From Nocardia nova SH22a (GTDB lineage: Bacteria; Actinomycetota; Actinomycetes; Mycobacteriales; Mycobacteriaceae): 64,000 nucleotides of DNA. Position 1 is the first letter of the stretch. Every line of letters starts with the position of its first letter. The stretch spans positions 4,650,001 to 4,714,000 of the forward strand of contig NZ_CP006850.1 of the NCBI RefSeq assembly GCF_000523235.1. The letters are read 5' to 3'. Shown piece by piece: positions 40,664 to 48,531 of the stretch. The position numbers were made by a program, and so were the translations under genes. Under the pieces are notes generated by a model. That model saw only the letters and a list, made by a program, of their open reading frames with translations, was not told where the DNA came from and made no database searches.

Positions 40664-42094
40664 ATGCGTGAATATCGGAAGTTCTACATCGGCGGGCAGT
40701 GGGTCGACCCGGTGACCTCGCAGACCTTCGACGTGATCAATCCGGCGACGGAGAAGGTCTGCGGGACCGTGGCCGCGGGGTCGGCGCAGGATGTGGACCG
40801 GGCGGTGGCGGCGGCGCGCGCGGCCTTCCCGTCCTGGTCGGCATCGACGGTCGCGGACAGACTCGACCTGTTGCGGGCGATCGCGGCCGAATACGACCGG
40901 CGCCGTGCGGATCTCGCGGCGGCGCTCACCGAGGAGATGGGCGCTCCCGCCGGGCTGGCGGGCGGATTCCAGGTCGATCTGGTGGCCGGGCATCTCGCCA
41001 CCGCTACCAGCGTGCTCGAGAGCTACTCCTTCACCGAACTACGCGGCGGATCGTTGCTGGCCAAGGAACCGATCGGCGTCTGCGCGATGATCACTCCGTG
41101 GAATTGGCCGCTGAGTCTCATCGCGGTCAAGGTGTTCCCCGCTCTGGCCACCGGATGCACGATGATCCTCAAACCGTCGGAGAAGTCGCCGTTCACCGGT
41201 CAGATCTTCGCCGAGGTCCTGGCCGCGGCCGGAGTTCCGGCGGGAGTGTTCAATCTGCTGCAGGGTGACGGCCCCGGAGTCGGCACACCGCTGTCGGTCC
41301 ATCCGGACATCGACATGATCTCGTTCACCGGCTCCGTGCGCGCGGGCATCGACATCGCCCGCAACGCGGCGCCGTCGGTGAAGCGGGTCAGCCAGGAACT
41401 GGGCGGTAAGAGCCCCAATATCGTGCTCGACGACGCGGACTTCGCCGAGAACGTCGCCAAGGGCGTCGTGTCGATGATGGGCAATTCGGGCCAGACCTGC
41501 AGCGCCCCCTCGCGCATGCTGGTACCGGCCGCCCGGATGTCCGAGGCGGCCGATGCGGCACGGGCGGCAGCCGCCGACATCACGGTGGGCGATCCGACCG
41601 GAGAGGTCGCGATGGGGCCGGTGGTGTCGGGCGCCCAGTTCGATCGGGTGCAGGCGCTGATCCGAAAGGGCGTCGAGGAGGGCGCTTCTCTCGTCACCGG
41701 CGGGCCCGGCCGCCCCGAGGGCCTGGATGTCGGTTTCTATGTCAAGCCAACGGTTTTCGCCGATGTCACCAACGACATGACCATCGCGCGGGAGGAGATC
41801 TTCGGCCCCGTGCTGACGATCCTCGGCTACGACGACATCGACCACGCCGTCGAGATCGCCAACGACACCGAATACGGCCTGGCCGGATTCGTCGCGGGCG
41901 CCGACCTGGAGCAGGCGCGGGCGGTGGCGCGGCGCATCCGTGCGGGATCGGTCTCGATCAACGACGGATTCGACTTCGCCGCCCCGTTCGGCGGGTATCG
42001 CAAGAGCGGTAACGGGCGGGAGTGGGGTGCGTCGGGTTTCGAGGAATACCTCGAGACCAAGGCAGTGCTCGGATACGAACCCGAGGCGTCGTGA
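40664..42094 (+). CDS. NAD(P)-dependent aldehyde dehydrogenase
   Basis: A 476-residue aldehyde dehydrogenase that oxidises an aldehyde to an acid. Motifs: ITPWNWPLSL near residue 145 (cofactor), FTGSVRAG near residue 220, the catalytic glutamate in QELGGKSPN near residue 245 and the catalytic cysteine in GNSGQTCSAPSR near residue 280, plus EEIFGPVLTI. All key residues are intact. GAGGAGG lies 10 bases before the ATG. It probably removes the aldehyde produced by the ThDP lyase encoded just upstream. The 163 bases after it hold no gene I can support. Confidence 0.92.
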   Translation: MREYRKFYIGGQWVDPVTSQTFDVINPATEKVCGTVAAGSAQDVDRAVAAARAAFPSWSASTVADRLDLLRAIAAEYDRRRADLAAALTEEMGAPAGLAGGFQVDLVAGHLATATSVLESYSFTELRGGSLLAKEPIGVCAMITPWNWPLSLIAVKVFPALATGCTMILKPSEKSPFTGQIFAEVLAAAGVPAGVFNLLQGDGPGVGTPLSVHPDIDMISFTGSVRAGIDIARNAAPSVKRVSQELGGKSPNIVLDDADFAENVAKGVVSMMGNSGQTCSAPSRMLVPAARMSEAADAARAAAADITVGDPTGEVAMGPVVSGAQFDRVQALIRKGVEEGASLVTGGPGRPEGLDVGFYVKPTVFADVTNDMTIAREEIFGPVLTILGYDDIDHAVEIANDTEYGLAGFVAGADLEQARAVARRIRAGSVSINDGFDFAAPFGGYRKSGNGREWGASGFEEYLETKAVLGYEPEAS

Positions 42095-42257
42095 GCGCCG
42101 ATCGCGACGACGGCGCACCGATGGCGACCGGGTGTGACCAGCGACCAGAGTGCTGCGCGGGCCGGGATGCGCGCGCCGTGCGGGGCGGCTTCCGGCGACA
42201 CCGGACAATCCCGCGGGCCTGGAACTCGGCCCCGCATGGTGAAGGGATGTGGGTGCG

Positions 42258-42800
42258 GTGAACATCGCACCGGACGACGCCGAGGCCTCGACGGCCCGCG
42301 AACACATTCGTGATCTTCTCGCACGTATCGCCCGTGGCGAGGACCGCCGCGACCGCGACCTGATCCGGTCCGGCTTCTGGCCCGACGCGACAGTCGATTT
42401 CGGAATCTTCGCCGGAACGTTCGACGACTATCTCGCCTGGGTGGTGCCGGGGTCGGCGGCCGTGGTCCTCACCGCGCACGTCCTGGGCCAGACGCTGGCC
42501 GACATCGGCGACACGGTGGCGCTGGCCGAAACCCATGTCACCGCCTATCACCGCGTCGACACCGGCGACGGGCACCGCGATCTGGTGCTCGGGGGCCGCT
42601 ATCTCGACCGCTTCGAACAGCGTTCCACCGGAATACGCCTCGCGCGGCGCGTCATGCTCTACGACTGGACCACCGACCTCGGCCCCTCGGCCGACTGGTC
42701 ACAGGGACTGATGGGCGCGCCGTTGTCGGCACCGCATTTCACCGGCCGCGCCACCGGCGACCACAGCGCGGCGTTCTTCGATCGGGTGCGCACGCGATGA
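42258..42800 (+). CDS. SnoaL-like / NTF2-fold protein
   Basis: A 180-residue protein of the SnoaL-like NTF2 superfamily: an N-terminal helix (AREHIRDLLARIARGEDRRDRDLIRSGFWPDATVDFG) then curved strands around VTAYHRV, LVLGGRYLDRFEQRS and RVMLYDWT. These small cone-shaped proteins include ketosteroid isomerases, hydratases and hydroxylase partners. I chose GTG at 42258, which has GAAGGG about 11 bases upstream, rather than the GTG at 42249. The N-terminal part closely parallels the protein at 43866-44417 (RxxDRxLFxSxFxPDATV), so the two are probably paralogues that work together. Confidence 0.8.
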   Translation: MNIAPDDAEASTAREHIRDLLARIARGEDRRDRDLIRSGFWPDATVDFGIFAGTFDDYLAWVVPGSAAVVLTAHVLGQTLADIGDTVALAETHVTAYHRVDTGDGHRDLVLGGRYLDRFEQRSTGIRLARRVMLYDWTTDLGPSADWSQGLMGAPLSAPHFTGRATGDHSAAFFDRVRTR

Positions 42801-42829
42801 AAAATGTTCGGTAGCAAGGGAGTCCGGCA

Positions 42830-43690
42830 ATGGGCAGGTTGACCGGCAAGGTCGCGGTCGTCACCGGTGCGAGCCGCGGAATCGGCAAGGGTATCGCGCT
42901 GGCCCTGGCCGCACAGGGCGCCACGGTGTACGTGACCGGGCGGACGGTCACCGCGGGATCGCATCCGCTGCCCGGCACGGTCGGTGAGACCGCCGCCGCA
43001 TGCGATCGCCGCGGCGGCACCGGCATCGCGGTGGCGGTCGATCACGGTGACGACGAGCAGGTCGCCGCGCTGTTCGACCGTGTACGCAGCGAAAAGGGTC
43101 GCCTCGACATCCTGGTCAACAATGCCTTCGCACTGCCCGACGACCTCACCGACCCGCGGCCGTTCTGGGAGAAACCGCTGTCGAACTGGGAGATGGTGGA
43201 CGTCGGGGTGCGCTCGAACTTCGTCGCGGCCCGGCACGCGGCCGCGATCATGGCGCCTCGGGGGTCCGGTCTGATCGTGGCGATCAGCGGCTACACCGGC
43301 GTCGCCTACACCTACGGCGTGGTGTTCGGCACCGCGAAGTCCGCAGTGGACCGGATGGCGCGTGATATGGCCGTGGAGCTGAAACCTCATGGTGTGGCCT
43401 CGGTTTCGCTGTGGCAGGGCCTGACCCTCACCGAGCGCGCGGAGCGCAATCTCGCCGCGATCCCCGGACTCGGCGATCAGGCCGCGACCCGCCCGGCGGA
43501 CGCCTGCACACCGGAATTCCCCGGCCGGGTCATCGCGGCACTGGCCACCGACCCCGATCTCCTGACGCGCACCGGCGGCACCTACATCACCGCCGAGCTC
43601 GCCGCGCACTACGGCCTCACCGACGTGGACGGCGCCACTCCTCCGTCGCTGCGCGAGACCCGCGGCACGCCGATCTGGGGTCCGATATGA
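42830..43690 (+). CDS. DHRS1-like SDR with Phe at the catalytic Tyr position
   Basis: A 286-residue SDR. TGASRGIG near residue 14 and TGRTVTAGSHPLPGT resemble the DHRS1-type subgroup, and NNAFA near residue 97 replaces the usual NNAG. The catalytic YxxxK motif reads FGTAK: residue 166 is Phe and residue 170 Lys. A Tyr two residues before the nearby VVF segment (TYG) might substitute after a local shift, but as written the proton donor is missing. It is flanked by two SnoaL-like genes in the same operon. It could be an inactive or binding member, or use another acid. Confidence 0.8.
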   Translation: MGRLTGKVAVVTGASRGIGKGIALALAAQGATVYVTGRTVTAGSHPLPGTVGETAAACDRRGGTGIAVAVDHGDDEQVAALFDRVRSEKGRLDILVNNAFALPDDLTDPRPFWEKPLSNWEMVDVGVRSNFVAARHAAAIMAPRGSGLIVAISGYTGVAYTYGVVFGTAKSAVDRMARDMAVELKPHGVASVSLWQGLTLTERAERNLAAIPGLGDQAATRPADACTPEFPGRVIAALATDPDLLTRTGGTYITAELAAHYGLTDVDGATPPSLRETRGTPIWGPI

Positions 43691-43869
43691 ACGCATCCGC
43701 CCACTCGCCACACGCCGTCTCCACATTCGGCGAAACGAAGCCGAACGTATTCGGCCACAGGGCATTACCCGAGCCGTCGGCAACCACGCCGGAGCCGGAC
43801 GGTCGGCCCCGCGGGGGCGCCCATCGTCAACTCGTCGACAGCACACAGATCGCGGGGCCGACAGCATGA
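43687..43869 (+). CDS. possible small coupled protein
   Basis: A 60-codon frame that starts at an ATG overlapping the SDR stop by 4 bases (ATGA) and ends at a TGA overlapping the next ATG by 4 bases (ATGA). That double overlap is the pattern of coupled genes in the rest of the operon. The predicted protein (beginning MNASAHSPHAVSTFGETKPN) is Pro-, Ala- and Thr-rich with no motif I recognise, and G/C at third positions is about 75 per cent by my count, below the neighbours. It may be real, or a translated spacer. Confidence 0.4.
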   Translation: MNASAHSPHAVSTFGETKPNVFGHRALPEPSATTPEPDGRPRGGAHRQLVDSTQIAGPTA

Positions 43870-44417
43870 CCACATCCGACCACCAGACCCGGCTCGACAC
43901 TCTCCTGCACCGCCAGGACATTCTCGACTGCCTCATCCGGTTCAGCCGCGGTATGGACCGCTTCGACCGGGTCCTGTTCCTGTCGGCGTTCCACCCGGAC
44001 GCCACCGTCGCCGCGGGTGATTTCGTCGGCGGTCCGGCCGATCTCTACGACTGGGCCTCGGCCATGCACGAGCAGGGGCAGATCGCGACCCAGCACAATC
44101 TGCTCAACCACACCTGCGATATCGACGGCGGCACCGCGCACACCGAGACCTACTACCTGTTCGCCGCGCGCAATCGCGACGACAGCAACTGGCTGGCCGG
44201 CGGCCGCTATCTCGACCGGCTCGAACGGCGCGCCGGGCAATGGCGAATCACCCTGCGCACCAATGTCATCGAATGGTCCGGAATGGCGCCCACCATGCCG
44301 ATCCCCTTCGCCGACGTCCCCGATATCGCCGTCAACGGCACGTCGTCGCGCAGTGCCGACGACCCGTCCTATCACCGGCCGCTGACCAACAGACGGCGCC
44401 ATCACATTCCCGGCTGA
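43866..44417 (+). CDS. SnoaL-like / NTF2-fold protein
   Basis: A 183-residue protein: DILDCLIRFSRGMDRFDRVLFLSAFHPDATVAAGDFVGGPADLYDWASAMHEQGQ, then THNL-type strands (QHNLLNHTCDID), HTETYYLFAARN and GGRYLDRLERRAGQWRIT, the sequence order of SnoaL-like proteins with the YLDRLE core seen in 42258-42800. The RFSRGMDRFDR and HPDATV motifs are typical of a branch annotated as nuclear transport factor 2 family proteins near Rieske and SDR genes; several are hydratases or dehydratases. His and Asp in the cavity could be catalytic. Function unknown. Confidence 0.82.
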   Translation: MTTSDHQTRLDTLLHRQDILDCLIRFSRGMDRFDRVLFLSAFHPDATVAAGDFVGGPADLYDWASAMHEQGQIATQHNLLNHTCDIDGGTAHTETYYLFAARNRDDSNWLAGGRYLDRLERRAGQWRITLRTNVIEWSGMAPTMPIPFADVPDIAVNGTSSRSADDPSYHRPLTNRRRHHIPG

Positions 44418-44461
44418 GCCCCGAGCGCAGCGCGGTACCGCATCGACAGACAGGAGCCCCG

Positions 44462-45289
44462 ATGCCCGCGATCACCACGACACCCCTGACCGAGACGGTC
44501 GGCGTGCGCGTGGAAGACGTCGACCTCGACCGTCTTCGCACCGACGACGACCTTCCCGCGGCCTGTCTGGAGGCACTGGAGAAACACGGGGTCCTGCTGT
44601 TTCCCGAACTGCACGCCGACGACCCGACCCAGGCCGCGTTCTGCCGCAAACTCGGTGAGCTGGTGCAGTTTCCGCTGTATCCGAACCCCGATGTGATGGA
44701 GATCAGCTTCGATCCCGACAACCCCAACGTCGAGTACTTCGCCAGCAACGACTACTGGCATCTGGACGGATTCATGGACGAGGTCCCGGCGAAGGCGTCG
44801 ATCATGAGCGCGCACCAGGTCACCGACGTCGGCGGCGAGACCGCCTTCATCAGCACCTATGTCGCCTACGACGAACTCTCCGACGAGGAGAAGCGGCGCT
44901 TCGAAGGGCTGCGCGTCATGCACAGTTTCGAACGGATCCAGCGGCTCACCTACGCCGACCCGACCCCGGAACAGCTCGAGGAGTGGGCGCGCCGGGGCGG
45001 TCGCGAGCATCCGCTGGTGTGGACCCACGAATCCGGGCGTCGCTCACTGGTTTTCGGCGCCTCGGCCGACTACGTGATCGGCATGGACCACGAGGAGGGC
45101 CGCGCGCTCCTGGAGGATCTGCTCGAGCGCGCGACGGCGCCGGAACGCGTGTTGTCGCACAGCTGGACGGTCGGCGACATGGTCATGTGGGACAACACCG
45201 GCCTGCTGCACCGCGCCTGCCCGTTCGATCGGTCCCAGCCGCGCCGGATGCACCGGTCCACCCTGGTCGGACAGGAGTCGGTCAAATGA
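44462..45289 (+). CDS. TauD/TfdA-family Fe(II)/2-oxoglutarate dioxygenase
   Basis: A 275-residue non-heme iron oxygenase using 2-oxoglutarate and oxygen. The iron-binding HxD is in NDYWHLDGFM near residue 100 and the distal His in GLLHRACPFD near residue 255, followed by the 2-oxoglutarate-binding Arg in RRMHRSTL; all are intact. It would hydroxylate, desaturate or cleave a substrate such as an ether or sulfonate. AGGAG precedes the ATG. It is coupled to the SDR after it by ATGA overlap, which suggests oxidation of the new hydroxyl. Confidence 0.9.
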   Translation: MPAITTTPLTETVGVRVEDVDLDRLRTDDDLPAACLEALEKHGVLLFPELHADDPTQAAFCRKLGELVQFPLYPNPDVMEISFDPDNPNVEYFASNDYWHLDGFMDEVPAKASIMSAHQVTDVGGETAFISTYVAYDELSDEEKRRFEGLRVMHSFERIQRLTYADPTPEQLEEWARRGGREHPLVWTHESGRRSLVFGASADYVIGMDHEEGRALLEDLLERATAPERVLSHSWTVGDMVMWDNTGLLHRACPFDRSQPRRMHRSTLVGQESVK

Positions 45290-46029
45290 GCGGCCGGATC
45301 GCGATAGTCACCGGCGGCGCCTCCGGGATCGGGGGCGCGATCGCCGCGCGGCTGGCCGCCGACGGTGATCCGGTAGCGGTCTTCGACCTCGACGGCGACG
45401 CCGCACGCACGGCCGCAGAGGCCATCGCCGAATCGGGCGGCAAGGCCATCGGGGTGGCCGTGGACGTGGCCGATCGGGCGGCGATCGATGCCGGAGTCGA
45501 TCAGGTGCGCCGCGAACTGGGCGCGCCGTCGATTCTGGTGAACAGCGCCGGAATCTCCACCTCCGGGCCGTTTCTGGAGATCACCGCGGCGCAGTGGGCG
45601 CGGGTGCTGTCGGTCAATCTGACCGGCACCTTCGACTGCTGCCAGGCGGTGCTGCCGGATATGGTCGCCCAGGGCTGGGGGCGGATCGTGAACATCTCCT
45701 CCTCCAGCATCCACAGCGGCGCCGCGCAGATGGCGGCGTATGTGTCCTCCAAATCCGGCGTCCTGGGCCTGACCAAGGTGCTGGCGCTGGAGTTCGCGCG
45801 CCAGGGCGTGACCGTGAATACGATTCCGCCGGGATTCATCGATACGCCGATGATGCGGGCCACCGCCGAACGCGGCTTCATCGACATGCAGAAGGCCATC
45901 GACAACACCCCGGTCGGGCGGGTCGGACGGCCCGAGGACATCGCCGCGGCCTGTGCGTTCCTGGTCAGCGAGGAGGCGGGCTACATCACCGGGCAAGTGA
46001 TCGGCGTCAACGGCGGGCGCAACACCTAG
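45286..46029 (+). CDS. short-chain dehydrogenase/reductase (FabG-like)
   Basis: A 247-residue SDR with TGGASGIG near residue 11, NSAG near residue 85, SSSIHSG and the catalytic YVSSK near residue 150, and GQVIGVNGG at the end, all in the arrangement of 3-oxoacyl-ACP reductase-like enzymes. It should oxidise the product of the preceding dioxygenase. It is the last gene of the run that begins at 32291, and a strong hairpin terminator starts 12 bases after its stop. Confidence 0.9.
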   Translation: MSGRIAIVTGGASGIGGAIAARLAADGDPVAVFDLDGDAARTAAEAIAESGGKAIGVAVDVADRAAIDAGVDQVRRELGAPSILVNSAGISTSGPFLEITAAQWARVLSVNLTGTFDCCQAVLPDMVAQGWGRIVNISSSSIHSGAAQMAAYVSSKSGVLGLTKVLALEFARQGVTVNTIPPGFIDTPMMRATAERGFIDMQKAIDNTPVGRVGRPEDIAAACAFLVSEEAGYITGQVIGVNGGRNT

Positions 46030-46041
46030 TACACCGTGGGT

Positions 46042-46068
46042 GCGGGATCCGGCGATACCGGATCCCGC
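46042..46068. terminator. bidirectional hairpin terminator
   Basis: GCGGGATCCGG (46042-46052), loop CGATA, CCGGATCCCGC (46058-46068): a perfect 11-bp stem. It sits in the 46-base gap between the convergent stops of the SDR run and the carboxymuconolactone decarboxylase-like gene. No U-tract follows, as usual in actinobacteria. It probably ends both transcripts. Confidence 0.8.
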
Positions 46069-46075
46069 CCGCACC

Positions 46076-46654
46076 TCACCGGCGCGGCAGATACGGCACG
46101 AGATCGGGCTCGGGCTCCACGCCGAACGACCGCAACGCCATCGCGAGCATGTCGTAGGTGCCGATGGTGAAGACGATATCCATCAATTGATTCTCGTCGA
46201 ATTCCCCGGCGAGCACCTGCCAGGTATCCGCTCCCACCACACCGTCGGACAGTAATTCGTCGGCGGCCGACAACAATGCTTTGTCGATGGCATCCCATTC
46301 CGCGCCCGGCGCTGTTTCTCGCACCTTCTGAATCTGCCCTTCCGGGATACCGGCTATTTTCGCGAGAATCGCATGTTGCGCCCATTCGTAGTCGCATTCG
46401 CGCACGGCCGCGACGCGCAGCACCAGGAGTTCGCGCCTGCGCTCGGACAGGGTCGATCCGTAGAGCAGATGACCGTTGAAGGTCAGGAACGCCTTGGCCA
46501 GAGCCGGATATCGGGCCAGGGTGCCGAGCAGGTTCGCCCCGGCGGGGTGGGTGTCGGCCGGTGTGTCACCGAGTACCGAACTCCGGAATTCGCCGATGAA
46601 TTCGAGCAGATCCGGTGACCAGTCGGATTTTTCCGCGGGTGCTATGCGAGCCAT
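46076..46654 (-). CDS. carboxymuconolactone decarboxylase-family (AhpD-like) protein
   Basis: A 192-residue all-helical protein. The core motif RRELLVLRVAAVRECDYEWAQHAILAKIAGI near residues 75-105 matches the CMD family, with Glu-Cys-Asp-Tyr-Glu and a His 5 residues on; there is a single Cys rather than the Cys-x2-Cys of AhpD peroxidases, so decarboxylase or unassigned activity is as likely as peroxidase. The ATG at 46654 follows GGAGGGGAG. The terminator at 46042-46068 separates it from the convergent catabolic run. Confidence 0.85.
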   Translation of the reverse strand: MARIAPAEKSDWSPDLLEFIGEFRSSVLGDTPADTHPAGANLLGTLARYPALAKAFLTFNGHLLYGSTLSERRRELLVLRVAAVRECDYEWAQHAILAKIAGIPEGQIQKVRETAPGAEWDAIDKALLSAADELLSDGVVGADTWQVLAGEFDENQLMDIVFTIGTYDMLAMALRSFGVEPEPDLVPYLPRR

Positions 46655-46973
46655 GACCGGCTCCCCTCCGGCCGGGTACGAACGGTTCCGGCCACGATGA
46701 TTTCAGAAAAGACCGACCGGAGATCCCGGTCGTATCCGGCAGCTGCATTCCGCCGATTACCGCCGACTCCGGAAATGCTATCAAAACAACAATTGTTCCG
46801 GCTTCCGTCGGATGCTATTGATGACACCTATCACGACCATGGAATACCGGTATTGGACGCTATATCCACTGGTCATGCATTCTCGATGAGGTCAGCACCC
46901 ACATCCGGCCGCACCTCGGCGAGGTGAGCCGGTCCAGGCCGGTCGCGACACCGGCGACCGAGAGGACAGTGTC
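46655..46973. other. 319-base gap between divergent genes
   Basis: No gene is supported. The stretch is more A/T-rich than its surroundings (46780-46870) and contains two short perfect palindromes, AACAATTGTT at 46788-46797 and AATACCGGTATT at 46843-46854. It should hold the promoters of the CMD-like gene (leftward) and the lipoprotein gene (rightward). Either palindrome could be an operator, but nothing links them to a known regulator. Confidence 0.5.
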
Positions 46974-47489
46974 ATGAACAAGCTCGCCCCCGTCTTGGCG
47001 ACGCTCGCCGCGGCCGGGCTGCTCGCCGCCTGCGGTAGCACCGGCGACCACGCCGACGCCCCGGCACCGGCGGCCACCACGACGGCCACGGACCATGCCG
47101 TGCCCGGTTCCCCGGCGGCGGCACTCGCCGCGACACCGTGGGAGACGACCGCCGCGAAGGATGCCCACGGCGCTCCCGTCGCACTCGACGATGCGAACGT
47201 CGCGAGCTATGTCGGCTTCGCCTATTTCCACGACGACGGCACGTTCACGATGGTGAACCTCGACGACTCCCCGAAGATGCACGGCGACTGGTCGGTCTCG
47301 CCGGACGGCCGGACCCGCACGCTCGTCGCGAAAGACGATGCGGGACAGGTCCGTTTCACCCGGGTGGTCGACATCGTCACCCTCGACGACTCCGAGTTCA
47401 CCTACCGCGTCCACCCCGACGCCGCGGACGGGTCGGTGTACTTCGACATCGTCCACACCCCGACCACGCACCCGGAACCGGCCGCGTAG
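46974..47489 (+). CDS. lipoprotein, DUF4822-like
   Basis: A 171-residue lipoprotein: signal peptide with lipobox LAAC, Cys20 as the lipidated residue, then an Ala/Thr/Pro-rich linker. The folded part begins TPWETTAAKDAHGAPV and continues through FAYFHDDGTFTMVNLDDSPKMHGDWSVSPDGRTRTLVAKDD and VVDIVTLDDSEFTYRV, which resembles the DUF4822 domain of secreted Gram-positive proteins; the resemblance is by pattern only. AGAGGAC lies about 8 bases before the ATG. It is converged upon by the msrC-like gene. Function unknown. Confidence 0.75.
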   Translation: MNKLAPVLATLAAAGLLAACGSTGDHADAPAPAATTTATDHAVPGSPAAALAATPWETTAAKDAHGAPVALDDANVASYVGFAYFHDDGTFTMVNLDDSPKMHGDWSVSPDGRTRTLVAKDDAGQVRFTRVVDIVTLDDSEFTYRVHPDAADGSVYFDIVHTPTTHPEPAA

Positions 47490-47504
47490 TCACTCGATCC
47501 GGAG

Positions 47505-47987
47505 TCAGGACAGCGCGTCGAGGGAGTCCAGGTACAGCTCGGCGACCGCCTCCAGTCCGTTCTGGTCGGCGGGGCCGAACCGATCCGTGACGGGACTGTC
47601 GAGATCGAAGACGCCGAGCAGGGTCCCGTTGCGCACCAGGGGGACGACGAGTTCCGATCTACTCGCCGGGTCGCAGGCGATGTGGTCGGCGACCGCGTGC
47701 ACGTCCGCGACCCGCTGGGTCCGGCGGGTGCGCGCCGCCGCGCCGCACACGCCCCGGTCCAGCGCGATCCGCACACAGGCCGGTTGTCCCTGGAACGGCC
47801 CGACCACGAGCTCCCGGCCGTCGAAGAAGTAGAAGCCGACCCAGTTGACGTCGGGCAGGGCGTGATAGACCAACGCCGACAGATTGGCCGCGTTGGCGAT
47901 GCGATCGTGTTCGCCGTCGAGCAGTCCGGCCGCCGCGGACACCAGTTCACGATATCGCCGGTCGACCTCGTCTTCGTGGTTGCTCAT
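47505..47987 (-). CDS. msrC: free methionine-(R)-sulfoxide reductase (GAF domain)
   Basis: A 160-residue GAF-domain protein that reduces free methionine-R-sulfoxide in the cytoplasm. Diagnostic features: NWVGFYFFDGRELVVGPFQGQPACVRI near residue 50, GVCGAAA near residue 80 and HIACD near residue 105; the three cysteines correspond to those used in catalysis and resolution in fRMsr enzymes. The start is ATG at 47987; GTG at 47993 is also possible. It is a stand-alone stress gene on the minus strand between a lipoprotein and a VOC gene. Confidence 0.88.
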   Translation of the reverse strand: MSNHEDEVDRRYRELVSAAAGLLDGEHDRIANAANLSALVYHALPDVNWVGFYFFDGRELVVGPFQGQPACVRIALDRGVCGAAARTRRTQRVADVHAVADHIACDPASRSELVVPLVRNGTLLGVFDLDSPVTDRFGPADQNGLEAVAELYLDSLDALS

Positions 47988-48038
47988 GACCACAGTCTGC
48001 CCCGGCCCCGCGAACGCGGGAACCGCTGCGCTCGAGCC

Positions 48039-48055
48039 GATCCGGATTCCGGATC
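48039..48055. terminator. short hairpin after the VOC gene
   Basis: GATCCGG-ATT-CCGGATC, a perfect 7-bp stem with a 3-base loop, overlaps the last two bases of the VOC stop codon and lies 52-68 bases before the msrC-like start, both on the minus strand. It may end the VOC transcript. A loop of three is tight, so confidence is moderate. Confidence 0.5.
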
Positions 48056-48425
48056 AGCCGCCACGCATGATGGTCAGGCAGAACGGGTGGCCGGCCGGAT
48101 CCAGCAGTACCCGCCATCGATCGGGCGACGGCTGGACCGCGGCCTCGACGGCGCCGCACGCGATCGCCGCCGCCTGGGCGGTGTCGAGATCGTCGACGAA
48201 CAGGTCGAGGTGCATCTGCTTGGGTATGCGGTTACCGGGCCAGTCCGGGGGTTCGTGGTCGGCGACGTGCTCGATGGTCACGAGGACTCCGGCGCCGCCC
48301 AGGACGACGAGTTCATCGGATTCGTGCCGGATCTCGGCGCCGAGCAGGGCGGCGTAGAACTGCCCCAGGCGGTGCGGGTCCCGGCTGTCCAGCGACACGG
48401 CTCCGAGCTTCGCGATTGCGGTCAT
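48054..48425 (-). CDS. VOC-family (glyoxalase-like) protein
   Basis: A 123-residue protein of the vicinal-oxygen-chelate superfamily. LGAVSLDSRDPHRLGQFYAALLGAEI is the first beta-alpha-beta unit, PKQMHLDLFVDDLDTAQAAAIACGA the second with a metal-like His, and RVLLDPAGHPFCLT the usual C-terminal strand. It is of the single-domain size common among uncharacterised bacterial VOC proteins (for example related to bleomycin-binding or glyoxalase families). ATG at 48425 follows GGGGG. No linked pathway is evident. Confidence 0.85.
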   Translation of the reverse strand: MTAIAKLGAVSLDSRDPHRLGQFYAALLGAEIRHESDELVVLGGAGVLVTIEHVADHEPPDWPGNRIPKQMHLDLFVDDLDTAQAAAIACGAVEAAVQPSPDRWRVLLDPAGHPFCLTIMRGG

Positions 48426-48531
48426 GACAGCCCCCGTTGTCGGTCTGTGCGATCGGTCCGTGCGGACTCTACTCGCCGCCACCGACAGGTGATCGGGCGC
48501 GCGAGGGCGCCCGACCACCCGTCGGCACGGG

